Below are positions 39,819-52,318 of a stretch of 64,000 nucleotides of DNA, one piece after another (positions within the stretch are counted from its first letter, which is position 1; every line of letters begins with the position of its first letter). Source of the DNA: Marinobacter similis (GTDB lineage Bacteria; Pseudomonadota; Gammaproteobacteria; Pseudomonadales; Oleiphilaceae). The position numbers and the translations under genes were made by a program. The notes below the pieces were generated by a model. It did no database searches and was not told the origin of the DNA. It saw only the letters and a program-made list of their open reading frames with translations. The stretch lies in the NCBI RefSeq assembly GCF_000830985.1, contig NZ_CP007151.1, positions 558,001 to 622,000 of the forward strand. The letters run 5' to 3'.

Positions 39819-41231
39819 TTAACGATTGGCCAATTCAGGGTAACAAGCCATCGGTTTGAAAGCGGCCGGCGACACAAGGGATGCGGTGATGCTCTCTAAC
39901 TGGTCGAAAAGATCAGGTTCACCAGTTAGAGCTACATCGAGCCAATATTGATCAACGTCTTTGGTATGGGGCAGGATTTCCGTTTCGAAGCCCTTCAGCG
40001 CAAGCCCTTCCTGGCGTTGATCTGCGAACGCACGCGTGCGGAAATAACCGAGAGCCAAACGGCCCTTATTCTCGCCTTGCGCTAGAACGAATCGATCGTT
40101 AATACCCGCTTTATCAAGAAGGGAAAGTAAGCGCTTGGTCCCCTGAGAATTGGGCTGTTCAAGTGCAAGAACCCTATAACCCGCAATTACATTGTTACTG
40201 GCTGAGCGTAACCGGAGTTTTTCAGTGGTTTGTTCAAGCCTCTCAGCAAGCACTTGAGCCGTACTTTCATCCTTAACAGGGCCAACGCTGTAACAGACCT
40301 CTGTCGGATACTCGTTAGTCACCTCGACTGGCAAGGTGGGCTCTGTCGCATCAACAATCTGTGCAGGTTCATGCAAAGATTGTGGTAGGAAACTTAACTG
40401 ACACCGTAAACCAGCAGGAATCGCGTAATCGGGATTGGGCAAGCTTAAACGAACACCATAGGTACCACTGGCAGCATCAGCGACACGATCGACTCGTTCA
40501 ACCGTTGCCCGGTATTCGCCAGCGACCCCCAAACCAGTAGTCACCTCCGCCTGCATACCCGGCAGGATACGACCCCAGTAGTCCACCGGCACGATAACCT
40601 CCACATGCAGGGGATCTAGTTGAGCAACACGGACCAGTGGATCATTTTCCACAAACTCACCCACCGACTTAAAGCGCTCCATAATCACGCCCGAAACCGG
40701 GCTACGAATACTACGCTGTCCCAGAATCATTTGTGCTCGGTGGTATTCAAGCTCTGAAATGGCCTTCTTATCTTGCTCGTGCCTAACCTGCAATTCTGCA
40801 ATGCGCGCTTCCGTTTCCGATTGGTCCACATCGTGCTGGGAGATGGCGGACTTGCGTAACAGTTCCTGTTTACGCTTTTGAGTAAGTGAGCCAAACCGCG
40901 CGCCCTCCTGGCGTAACTCTATTGCCGTATCCATACCGGCGCGAATCCTGGCCAGCTCTAAAGAGGCTCGCTCCACACTGGATTCAAGCTCGACGATGAC
41001 TGTGCCTTTCTTCACGCGATCACTGCGATAGACGTGAATGGCTTCCACAACTCCCGGGATTGCGCTTCCCACATCAACAATCTCACTGGGCTGCATGACA
41101 CAATCTTGAACGGGAATGGCGTCATCAACCGATTCCCTCGGACTTTCGTTTGCATGAGCACTGACAACAGAATTAGTTATCAGAGCGAGCAGGAGCGACT
41201 TCCGTGTTTTTCCTTTCATTGGTTGACTCAC
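39819..41231 (-). CDS. Periplasmic adaptor (HlyD/RND-MFP type) with SPOR-like C-terminus
   Basis: 470 residues. A signal peptide (LLLALITNSVVSAHA) is followed by a lipoyl-like half motif (GSAIPGVVEAIHVYRSDRVK, KGTVIVELESSVERA), a long alpha-hairpin (about 90-175), the returning lipoyl half (RSIRSPVSGVIMERFKSVGE) and a beta-barrel domain (VEVIVPVDYWGRILPGMQAE). About 305-450 looks like a SPOR-type domain (CYSVGPVKDESTAQVLAERL, LALGYFRTRAFADQRQEGL), which often binds denuded peptidoglycan. It lies between the M50 gene (21 bases upstream) and the giant gene (45 bases downstream). GTG 41231 is preferred; ATG 41219 is possible. Most probably a part of the export or anchoring device for the giant protein. 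Confidence 0.72.
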   Translation of the reverse strand: MSQPMKGKTRKSLLLALITNSVVSAHANESPRESVDDAIPVQDCVMQPSEIVDVGSAIPGVVEAIHVYRSDRVKKGTVIVELESSVERASLELARIRAGMDTAIELRQEGARFGSLTQKRKQELLRKSAISQHDVDQSETEARIAELQVRHEQDKKAISELEYHRAQMILGQRSIRSPVSGVIMERFKSVGEFVENDPLVRVAQLDPLHVEVIVPVDYWGRILPGMQAEVTTGLGVAGEYRATVERVDRVADAASGTYGVRLSLPNPDYAIPAGLRCQLSFLPQSLHEPAQIVDATEPTLPVEVTNEYPTEVCYSVGPVKDESTAQVLAERLEQTTEKLRLRSASNNVIAGYRVLALEQPNSQGTKRLLSLLDKAGINDRFVLAQGENKGRLALGYFRTRAFADQRQEGLALKGFETEILPHTKDVDQYWLDVALTGEPDLFDQLESITASLVSPAAFKPMACYPELANR

Positions 41232-41252
41232 TCGCTACATGTCCTTGGAAGG

Positions 41253-43414
41253 TCAGAAATCCAGCCTGCTCAACAGCAACTGGCGACCACTACGAAACCA
41301 TTGGCTGGCCAAAGGCTCAGCACCATGATCGAAGCGCACGTAAGCGCGCTCACCTACCCCAGTTACACCGAAATTCTCGGGTAACGCCAGATCGATCTGA
41401 AAGACTTCTTCGGCCGCGCTTGTTCCGCCGCTATCCGTCATCTTTACGGCAATTGCACCACCGCCAGCAGTACCCAGGGCTCGGCTCGGCAACACCCTGC
41501 TGCCAGCTGGAGTCTCCCTGATAACCTCGGCCGTCACCGTCTCAATCGGCCTTTCAGCAACACGGATTTGAACTTGGGAGATCTGTTGGCGCACCAATCC
41601 TATAGTTGATTGCGGCACTACCGCCCTCACAATCAGACGCTCCGGGCTGATTACATACCCGATCAACTCCCCCTTACGCAGATAACTTCCGGCAAACCTG
41701 CTTTCATCGGGCAGTACAAACACACCCGCCACTTTGCTACGCACGATCAGTGCGTCCCGCTGTGCTTTCAGCATTGCCAATTCCGCTTCGACCGAAAGCA
41801 ACTCTGAACGGATCAGCTCAGATTTCACACGTTGCCTCATACGCTCGGCGGCACCACGAATTTGCAACTCTCGGCGACGAGCATCCAGTTTCGAAATTTG
41901 GGCTTCCAGTGAAAAAGCGCTCATGCGAACCAGCGGTGTATTGGCCTCCACCGGTGTTCCGGACTTAACCAACAACTCCTCCACAAACCCTTCTGCACCG
42001 CTATACACCAGGGCCTGCTCATTTACCCAGACAACACCTTCTGCGTGACTGGTAAGCGATATCGGCATCAGCAACAAGATAGCGCTAAGACCACCGACTA
42101 CTAAGACGGAAACGGAAGTGGCCCGTGCACGCCGCCCAACCAACATCTGTCCTTCGATCAGAAAGCGGGCACCGCGATAGAGCGGCAGAAACAGCTGCGT
42201 CCCCATCGCCCAGGCCCCCAAGGCGATCCCAATGAATAGGTACTCTTCCGCCAAAAACAGAACGATGACGGCCAAGATAAACAGCCGATAGAAAAAAGCG
42301 GCCAACCCATACACAGCAAACCAGGCCGCCTCGCCTTCGGCCGTCACCGGGGAGCGAGCTGTCTCAATGCCAAAGAGATAACGCTGGATCAGATAAAGGT
42401 AGTAACGGCTTGAACGGACATAAAGATTGGGAATTTCTGCGAGGTCCTGAAGGACGTAATAGCCATCAAATCGCAACAGCGGGTTGGCATTGAACAGTAG
42501 GGTCGAAACCGTGCCGATTAACATGACGTTAAATGCCACATCGCGCACCAGGCCGGGCTCAACCGCCAGCCATACAATCAATGCCAGTGCAGCAAGTGAC
42601 AACTCGGCCAGCACACCTACCGCCCCTACCAACGCCCGTTTGTACTTGTCGCGTATCTCCCAGGCGGCAGATGCATCTACATACGGAACCGGAGCAAAGA
42701 CCAGGAGCGTGATCCCCATTTCATGCACTTCGCCTCCCCACATCTTCACCGCGAAGGCGTGAGCAAATTCATGCACTACTTTGATAACCACAAAAGTCAG
42801 CAGCATGAGAACAAGGTTGGCCGGCAGGAGGATATCCCGACTTATTGAGGAGCTGATTTCAGGAATATTTACCAGCCCTAGCAAACCAGCTAAACCCACT
42901 AGGAGGATCCAAACAACGATACCGGCTCGAGAAAAAACTGGGCGGATCCAAGGATGAATCGATTCAGAATAGCGTCTGGATCCAGCAACGGAATGCGTAT
43001 CGACAACGGATTCACGACGGCACGTTGCCTGCGAAGACGACGCTCATTCTGAAACCGGTTAAAGAACTCTTTTGCTTCCGTCGGCAGTTCACTTCGCAGC
43101 AGATCCATTGCGAACAGCTGAGTCAATATCAGAACGATTTCATCTTGAGTCAGCGAATCCTCACCCAGAATTTGTTCTACCTTGTGGTAGATTTCTTCAA
43201 CCGTGAGCTCGCCGTCGAGTCGACCAATAAACTCGTAAGCCGGCGCGCTGAAACGCATATGACGATTACTGGATTGATCACGCAAAAGGTACCAGCGCTC
43301 GCCACGGTATTGCTGGGAATGGGTTGTTACATGCTTACGGAGCTTGGGGCGCAGCTTGGCGAGCAAAGGCCAATGTGGGTTTAAGGATGCTGCGTTCACT
43401 TGTTGTTCTGCCAT
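41253..43414 (-). CDS. PqqD-like / M50 membrane metalloprotease / HlyD-arm fusion (one frameshift)
   Basis: About 720 residues. Residues 1-150 resemble PqqD, a winged-helix domain that binds leader peptides (YRGERWYLLRDQSSNRHMRF, YEFIGRLDGELTVEEIYHKV). A membrane M50 domain follows: zinc motif HEFAH at about 215-219 (VVHEFAHAFAVKMWGGEV) and NANPLLRFDGYYVLQDL with the third ligand Asp. After several helices comes an HlyD-like arm (about 450-715) with half-lipoyl motifs and a coiled coil. The frame breaks near 42952: NRFI should run on as PWIRPVFSRAGIVVWILLVG, repaired by one C. The start ATG overlaps the stop of the GAF-HlyD gene (ATGA). Related fusions accompany LEPR-XLL proteins in other genomes, from memory. 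A role in reading or cutting the giant protein is inferred. Confidence 0.75.
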
Positions 43415-45324
43415 CAGACCGCCCAGAGCCAGAGACGGACTCGATCAACGATTGAGTGCGTCCAGATCCAGAGCAAGCTGTGTTGCCCCATATCAACCTT
43501 GGCCACCCCCCGCATGCCCGGGCGCAGCATAGGCGCGGGCTGATCTAGCGACGCCTCCACCCGGAAAAAGTTTCGCGCTTCACTGGAGACAGCAACTGGC
43601 ACTACTTGATCAATGACAACATCGAAAGCGGTTTGTGGTAAGGCCGATATGATAAGACGTCCGGGCTTGCCCCTTTCCACGCCCGCCACATCCTGCTCTT
43701 CCACTTCCAGCACCACGCGATAACTTTCCAGCGGCGCAACTTCATAGAGTACCTGGCCGGTCTCAACCGGTGCCCCAACCGATTGGCTCAGATCACCACT
43801 AACCACAACGCCATCGAAAGGCGCACGCAGTTGAGTACGTTTTATCTTTTCTTCAACAAGCTGAATTTCGGCGTTTACCTGGTCCAGCTGGGCGCGCAAG
43901 ACGCTGAGGGTAACCCGTTCGCTGTCCGCCAACGCCTGCTGATACTCGGTTTGGAGTTTGTTGTATTCGCCCTGCCATTTTTGACGCTCAAGTTGCAAAT
44001 CTCGATCGTCTAGTAAGGCCATCAGCTGGCCGTTCTTGACCAAGTCGCCAGCACGCACCTCCGCGCGTTTCACATAGCCAGTTTGCGGTGCCACCAAGAC
44101 CTGACGAACAGCGCCTTCGATGCTGGCGGCCGAAGCCATCTCATAGGTCCCTTCCACCAACGACAAAACACTGAGCAATACCGACGCCGTGAGCATCACC
44201 AATTTTGACTTCATAAATGAAAGGCCAAAAACGCTAGCGGCTAATTCATGCAACGCCTCAATGCCTTTAGACCAAGAGGAACGATCCTCCTGCCGCTTCC
44301 ATTCAAGCGCTGGCCCCACCACAGCAGCCAGAGACTGACACAGCGCAACCGTAGCCTTGTCAAAAGGTTGATTAGCCTCTCGCTCCAGGGTGATAGCCCC
44401 GATAACCTTTGATCGACCTCGTAGCGGGATTGTGCAAACAGAAGCACTTTGCTTCTGATTGGCCAATTCAGCATGGGCGCGAGAGACAACAGAATCCTGA
44501 ATGGGAATAGCCGGTAGAACCACGGTTAAGTCTTGATCCACAGCCTCTTCCATGGCTGCTTCTATTCTTCGCACGAGTTGGGTACGTGGATCAAAACTGC
44601 TGACATGTGATAAAGCCTGAAGGCGAATAGGCAGGCCCTGACGAAAACCGATACTGACTCGTTCGCATCCGAACTGATTGGCTAGCTGATTGACTGTTTC
44701 AATCGCCGCTGCATGAGAGGAGGAATGGCGGAGAATAGCTGTCATTGCAGTCAGGGCAAAGGTGCCCGATTCTCGCTGTGCAATGGAACGCTGTTGCACC
44801 AGCGTTTCCATCCACAGGCCACCCCATTGAAGCAACTGCAATACAGCATGCTGTTGGGCCACAGAGCGAGGTGAGATCAGGACTGCAACGACCGCGACGG
44901 GCTTATTTCCAACCATCAATGGGCAGGCTATTAATTCACAAGCACGCTGTTTTTCAGGCCCGTAACGCTGTTGCGAGCGAACTACGCTGCGCTTGTCGGC
45001 CAGTGCTTGGGCGGCGGCATCTGCCAGGAGAGATTCACCCTCACCCTCCTCTGGCCAACAGGAAACAGAAGCACCGAGACGCTTGGGATTTTCCGGCAAA
45101 TAGAGTGCGCCGCGGATAATGCCGGTAACCATCCGGCACTGCCAAGCCAGCCATTTCCGGGCCAATTCAACCGAAACAGCGGAGGAGCTTAGATCCACGC
45201 CCCCGTGGTCGGAGGTATTCGCCTTCCCCCGGTTAAATGCACGTGCCTCTATAGGTCCGTGGACGTCCTGTTCTTGGGAGCTCTTATCTGCACGCCTAGA
45301 CGGTGTGAGTATGCTAATGGGCAT
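43414..45324 (-). CDS. GAF-domain membrane protein with HlyD-like periplasmic arm
   Basis: 636 residues from ATG 45324. About 50-180 and 195-345 look like GAF-type sensor domains (ELIACPLMVGNKPVAVVAVL; FGCERVSIGFRQGLPIRLQA; VCTIPLRGRSKVIGAITLER). One membrane helix at about 378-398 (SKLVMLTASVLLSVLSLVEG) is followed by an HlyD arm: lipoyl half (VLVAPQTGYVKRAEVRAGDL), coiled coil (DLQLERQKWQGEYNKLQTEY), second half (RTQLRAPFDGVVVSGDLSQS) and a barrel. The sensor part would be cytoplasmic and the arm periplasmic. It heads the operon; TTGAGA-N17-TAAACA at about 45370-45403 is a possible promoter. A frame extension to 45408 is rejected for lack of a good start. Confidence 0.78.
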   Translation of the reverse strand: MPISILTPSRRADKSSQEQDVHGPIEARAFNRGKANTSDHGGVDLSSSAVSVELARKWLAWQCRMVTGIIRGALYLPENPKRLGASVSCWPEEGEGESLLADAAAQALADKRSVVRSQQRYGPEKQRACELIACPLMVGNKPVAVVAVLISPRSVAQQHAVLQLLQWGGLWMETLVQQRSIAQRESGTFALTAMTAILRHSSSHAAAIETVNQLANQFGCERVSIGFRQGLPIRLQALSHVSSFDPRTQLVRRIEAAMEEAVDQDLTVVLPAIPIQDSVVSRAHAELANQKQSASVCTIPLRGRSKVIGAITLEREANQPFDKATVALCQSLAAVVGPALEWKRQEDRSSWSKGIEALHELAASVFGLSFMKSKLVMLTASVLLSVLSLVEGTYEMASAASIEGAVRQVLVAPQTGYVKRAEVRAGDLVKNGQLMALLDDRDLQLERQKWQGEYNKLQTEYQQALADSERVTLSVLRAQLDQVNAEIQLVEEKIKRTQLRAPFDGVVVSGDLSQSVGAPVETGQVLYEVAPLESYRVVLEVEEQDVAGVERGKPGRLIISALPQTAFDVVIDQVVPVAVSSEARNFFRVEASLDQPAPMLRPGMRGVAKVDMGQHSLLWIWTHSIVDRVRLWLWAV

Positions 45325-45491
45325 AAGTAATTCTTCCGCTGAATTACCTGCAATTATCACCCAAAACTTATATTTTTCCTGTTTATTTTGTGTCCAAGTG
45401 TATCTCAACCGTACACATGAATCTGCGGATCACGTCCCAAAACTAAAATTTGACTGCCCGCGGGGCCGAAATCCCCTCGGGGCGACCAATT

Positions 45492-47536
<2,045 letters not shown>

Positions 47537-47544
47537 TCAACTGT

Positions 47545-47573
47545 CAAAAAAATGCCCGGAATACTCCGGGCAT
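47545..47573 (-). terminator. Terminator-like hairpin between zipA and ligA
   Basis: On the minus strand ATGCCCGGA / TCCGGGCAT with a 4-base loop is followed by seven T. It sits 25 bases after zipA and ends only about 20 bases before the ligA start codon, so it is either the end of the smc-zipA unit or an attenuator in front of ligA. Confidence 0.8.
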
Positions 47574-47598
47574 CATTCGTTACTCTGGTCGCCCTGCG

Positions 47599-48690
47599 TT
47601 AAACCCGCTGGGAACGTTGCTTTCGGTCGAATTCACGGATGCGCTGGCGGCAGTGCTCAATGGTTTGAGGCGTCATTACACTGCGCCGCTCATCTTTGAG
47701 CTCACCACCCAGGTTACGAACCACACATTGGGCTGTTTCAAGCATAAACTCGAACGCCTGGAGCGACTTCGAGGGTCCCGGCATGCTCATGAAGAAGCTG
47801 ATTCCCGGTGTGGTCATTCCGGGTATATCCTTTGGCCTGAAGGTGCCCGGCTCAACCGCATTGGCAACGCTGAACTGAACCGGACTGGTGGTGTCGGTCG
47901 TTTCATGCCGGTGATAGATGTCCATATCTCCCAACTCAAGGCCGCAGGCCTCAAACAGGTTTTTCAGAGCCGTTCCGCTGAAATCGTCACCGGTACGGGC
48001 CAGCACATTGATTACGATGACCTCCCGGGCTTCAGGACGGTTGGCGCCCGCAAGCGGCTGGCCGTGGTTGTGCTCCACCGGACTCCGACGAGCAGTATCT
48101 TCCTCAACTTCTGTGGTCACCGTCGGCGGTACCGAAGCTTCGGTTTCCCGATCCTGGACTGGCTCGGCTGCCTCAATCGCTGACTTGTGCTCAGCGTCTT
48201 TCTCGGCCTTTTTCTCAGCCTCTTTCTCAGTCCACGACTCTTCCTGCCTCTGGTCATCGTCAGTCAGATGCTCATCGTTCGCACCCCAACCAGTATCGAC
48301 GGCAGCGTCTGCTTCGTCATGGGCGGAAAAACCGGAGGCCCAGGACGAATCATCGACTTCACTGGCCGGTTTTTCACTTGCCGGAGTGCTGGCCGACGCG
48401 GTGACCGGACGTGTCGGCTTGGGTTTTGGCGAGCCAAAGCGCCCGGAGCGCTCGGGCTTCACATAACCACGCTCCTCGAGGGTATCCCGGGAAATCGTGC
48501 GGGCACCGCCATTCGGCAGCTCCGGATTGAAATGATCATCCAACGGCGACTCTTCCAGCTCATCGGCTCCCATACCGGAGGAGATGGCCAGGGATTCCTT
48601 GCGGGCGCGCCGGACGCGGCGGATTCCGTCAATGACAATACCAATAATGACGAGGGTACCTATGGCGATTAACCATTCCCTAAGTGACAT
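47599..48690 (-). CDS. zipA: Cell division protein ZipA
   Basis: ZipA anchors FtsZ to the inner membrane. The 363 residues start with an N-out membrane helix (MSLREWLIAIGTLVIIGIVI), then a charged and proline-rich linker with Lys/Glu repeats (about 120-190), then the FtsZ-binding domain (about 225-360; VIVINVLARTGDDFSGTALK, PVQFSVANAVEPGTF, PGISFFMSMPGPSKSLQAFE). Position between smc and ligA is conserved in pseudomonads and relatives. It starts about 130 bases after smc. Confidence 0.95.
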   Translation of the reverse strand: MSLREWLIAIGTLVIIGIVIDGIRRVRRARKESLAISSGMGADELEESPLDDHFNPELPNGGARTISRDTLEERGYVKPERSGRFGSPKPKPTRPVTASASTPASEKPASEVDDSSWASGFSAHDEADAAVDTGWGANDEHLTDDDQRQEESWTEKEAEKKAEKDAEHKSAIEAAEPVQDRETEASVPPTVTTEVEEDTARRSPVEHNHGQPLAGANRPEAREVIVINVLARTGDDFSGTALKNLFEACGLELGDMDIYHRHETTDTTSPVQFSVANAVEPGTFRPKDIPGMTTPGISFFMSMPGPSKSLQAFEFMLETAQCVVRNLGGELKDERRSVMTPQTIEHCRQRIREFDRKQRSQRV

Positions 48691-48819
48691 AGTCCTGCTG
48701 TCCTGTTTGCGGATCGGGTAACACTGTTACTCTAAGAAAAGCCCGTTGCGAATACAACGCACAGGCGGGCCAGATGGCGTTATTGTCATCCTTGACGGTT
48801 TTCTGTCCAGTTACGGCAT

Positions 48820-51800
48820 TCAGGCTTCCGCCAATGCCGCCGCTTCTTCCACATCCACCGAAACCAGTCGCGAACAACCCGGTTCGTGCATGGTCACGCC
48901 CATCAACTGATCCCCTAGCTCCATGGCGATCTTATTGTGGGTAATGTAGATGAACTGCACTTGTTTCGACATCTCTTTGACCATATTGGCGTAGCGGCCA
49001 ACGTTGGCGTCATCCAGCGGTGCGTCGACCTCGTCGAGCATACAGAACGGCGCCGGATTGAGCTGGAAGATCGAGAACACCAGGGCAATCGCGGTGAGGG
49101 CTTTCTCACCACCAGACAGGAGATGAATAGTGCTGTTCTTCTTGCCCGGCGGGCGCGCCATGATGGCAACACCGGTTTCCAGCAGGTCTTCACCGGTCAA
49201 CTCCAGATAGGCGTTACCGCCGCCGAAGACTTTCGGGAATAGCGCCTGCAACCCGCTGTTGACCTGGTCAAAGGTCTCCTTGAAGCGCTGACGGGTCTCC
49301 CGGTCAATCTTTCGGATGGCATTATCCAGGGTCTCCAGCGCCTCCATCAGATCGTCGTTCTGGCTGTCCAGGTAGGTCTTCCGCTCGCTCTGGACCTGGT
49401 ATTCCTCGATGGCAGCAAGGTTGATGGCACCCAGGCGCTGGATGCGATTGCCGATCTTTTCCAGCTCCTCGGCCCAATCCTTTTCATTGGCGCCTTCGGG
49501 CAGCTGCTCCAAAATTTCCTGCAGCTTCACATCCAGCTCTTGCAACTGTTCGATGTGATTACCAGAGCGGATTTCCAGGGCCTGGGATTCCATTTTCAGT
49601 TTTTCGAGGCTGGAACGAACATCCTGGATCTGATGATCAATCCGGCTGCGGCGCTGCTCCTTGTCCCGAACTTCCTGATCAATTTCCTCGAGCGCGTCCC
49701 GGGCACCGCCCAGCTTTTCCTCTTCCGCCAGACGACGATCCAACAACCCTTCCAGCTGCATCTGTAAATCTTCGATGGGCTCTTCCGCGCTTTCGCGGGA
49801 TTCCCGAAGTATTTCCAGGCGCTCTTCAATGCGCTCCTTCTGCATCTGCATTCGCTCGATGGTCTGCTTCAGACCGTCACGCTGGCTATGCAGTGACTGC
49901 AGCTGTAATTGCAGCTGGTGGGCATGATCGCGGTCATGACGGGCATCGTGGCGCAGCGGTCCAGGTTTTCCCGCAGACTGTCCCGCTGCGCCAACAGGCG
50001 TTCTTTTTCCTCATCACTGTCCTCGCTGGAAGCCAGCGCCTGCTGCCATTCTTCCCGGGCACTCTGCAAGCTCTCTTCCCGATCTTCGAGATTCAGGGAC
50101 ACGTCGGACAGGTCTTCGCGAATACTCTTCAAACGGGCATCGATCTGTTCCGCCCTGGCCCTTAGGCCACTGATCCGCGACGACAAACCACTCAGTTCAC
50201 GTTCGGCATCGCTCAAACTGGCCTGGGCGTCATCACGCTCCGCTTCCGCACGCTCGGCGCGCTCCTGCAGGTTGTCGAGCCGATCGTTGGTCAGTTCCAG
50301 GGATTCCTCGGCCTGGGCCAGTTGTTCGGTCAGTTCGCTGACCTTTTTCTGACGCTCAATCACACCAACCTGGCCCGCCTCCGAATCCGGCATCAGCAAC
50401 CAGTCACGGGAAACCCACACACCTTCGGGCGTAATCGCACTTTCACCGTCAGTCAGGGACGCTCGAAGTTCGAGGGCGTGATCCAGCGATTCAACCGTTC
50501 TGATGCCAGCCATCAGCGAGGCAACAGTCGGCAACCCGGAAACCTTGGCAGCCAGTCTGTCGCCACTAAACTCGCCCGTTTGTTGCTCGGCGGAATTCAC
50601 TAAGGCGAGGCCTTTCGGAGCGGACGCCATGGCCGCCGAGAGGTCTTCGATGCCGGGCAGCGCCAGCCCGTGGGTAAATCGGCCGATGACCTGCTCGACC
50701 GCGAATTCCCAGCCGTTCTCAATACTCAGCTTTCCAGCCACGCGGGGCGAGTCGGTCAGGCCATGTTCAGACAGCCAGCCCTGCAAGGCATCGTCCTGGC
50801 CGCCTAACTGCTCATCCAGCAAAGCCTGCTGCGATTCCAGCGATGCCCGAAGGCTCTGCACCCTTTGGCGATCCTCGGCGGCAGCTTGCTCAGCCTCACG
50901 CTGATTCTGGCGGGCCTCGTAAAGATTCTCCTGGATGGTTGCGATGCGCTCGGACGCCTCTTCACGCTGGAGCTCCAGGGTTTCCTGCTGCTCGAGCAAC
51001 TCCTCCAGTTCAGCTCGATCCATCTGGCCGTCCAGCAGCGCCTGCTCGTCTTCCAGCTTGCGGTATCGGTTCCGCAGTTGTTCGATGGCATCTTCCAGAG
51101 AACGAATACGGGATTGCGATAGCTCGGCCTGACGACGGGCGTCGGAGGAGCGACCGCTGAAGTCTTCCCACTGCTGCTGCCACTCGCTCATGCGTCTTCC
51201 GCCATCTGCAGTTTTTCTCCCGACTCTTCGGAGCGCAGCGAGAGCGATTCCTGCTCGGGCTCGATCATATCGAGCTCTTCCTGAATGCCGGCCAGCCGGC
51301 TTTCATCCTGTTCCAGTTCCCGGGCCAGTTCGCGCTGGTTGGCCATGGCCTGATCCAGCTCCGCTGCCGTCTGGCGGCTACGCTCACGCTGGTGCTCAAG
51401 GCTCTGCTCAATCCGGGCAATATCCGCGCCAGCCTCGTAATAGCGGGCCTGGGCCTTATTAAAGTGCTCTGTTCGATCCAGATGGTTGTCCCGCAGGATT
51501 CCAGCGAGGTTTCCAGGTTAACGCGCTCGGTGAGCTGCTTTTCCAGCTCAAGCTCTGTGTCGCGGATTTTGCTGCGCCAGCTTTGCAGATCATTATCGAG
51601 GGTCTGCCAACGCAAGACCGTGAGCTCGGCTTTTTTCTGACGCTCTTCGTGCTTGTAGGCCTTGTACTTTTCAGCCGCCGCAGCCTGACGTTCCAGGTGC
51701 TGCAACTGTCGGCCCAACTCGTCCCGCAGGTCCGTCAGGCGTTCCAGGTTTTCCTGGGTACGGCGAATGCGGTTTTCGGTTTCCCGGCGCCGTTCCTTGT

Positions 51801-52317
51801 ACTTGGAGATGCCAGCCGCTTCCTCGATGTAAATCCGGAGCTCTTCTGGCTTGGCCTCGATCAGCCGGGAAATCATGCCCTGCTCGATGATGGCGTAGCT
51901 ACGGGGGCCCAGACCCGTACCGAGGAACAGATCGGTAATATCCCGGCGCCGGCATTTTGAGCCATTCAGGAAATAATCGGACTGACCTTCGCGGGAGACA
52001 CGGCGGCGTACGGAAATCTCGTTAAAGCTAACAAACTCGCCCGGAGCCGAGCCGTCGCTGTTATCAAAGACCAGTTCAATGGAAGCCTGACCGACAGGCT
52101 TGCGAGCACTGGAGCCATTGAAGATAACGTCGGTCATGGATTCGCCGCGCAGGTACTTGGCTGAACTTTCACCCATAACCCAGCGAACGGCATCAATAAT
52201 GTTGGACTTACCACAGCCGTTGGGGCCCACCACGGCAGTCATGTTGGATGGGAACGGCACCGTGGTTGGGTCAACAAAGGACTTGAAGCCAGCCAGCTTG
52301 ATGGATTTCAGACGCAT
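48820..52317 (-). CDS. smc: Chromosome partition protein SMC (three frameshifts)
   Basis: SMC is the ATPase of the SMC-ScpAB condensin; scpA and scpB are 3.5-4 kb away. The N-terminal Walker A is [20 protein letters not shown], with the Q-loop region following; the coiled coil, hinge (about residues 510-640; [16 protein letters not shown]) and second coiled coil follow; the C-terminus has the ABC signature [19 protein letters not shown] and Walker [21 protein letters not shown]. Breaks near 51497 ([14 protein letters not shown] restored), 51192 (AEDAMSEWQQQ) and about 49952 ([10 protein letters not shown]) each need one added base. The repaired length is about 1166 residues, normal. ATG 52317 lies 1 base after the stop of the GntR gene. 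Confidence 0.95.
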
Positions 52318-52318
52318 A

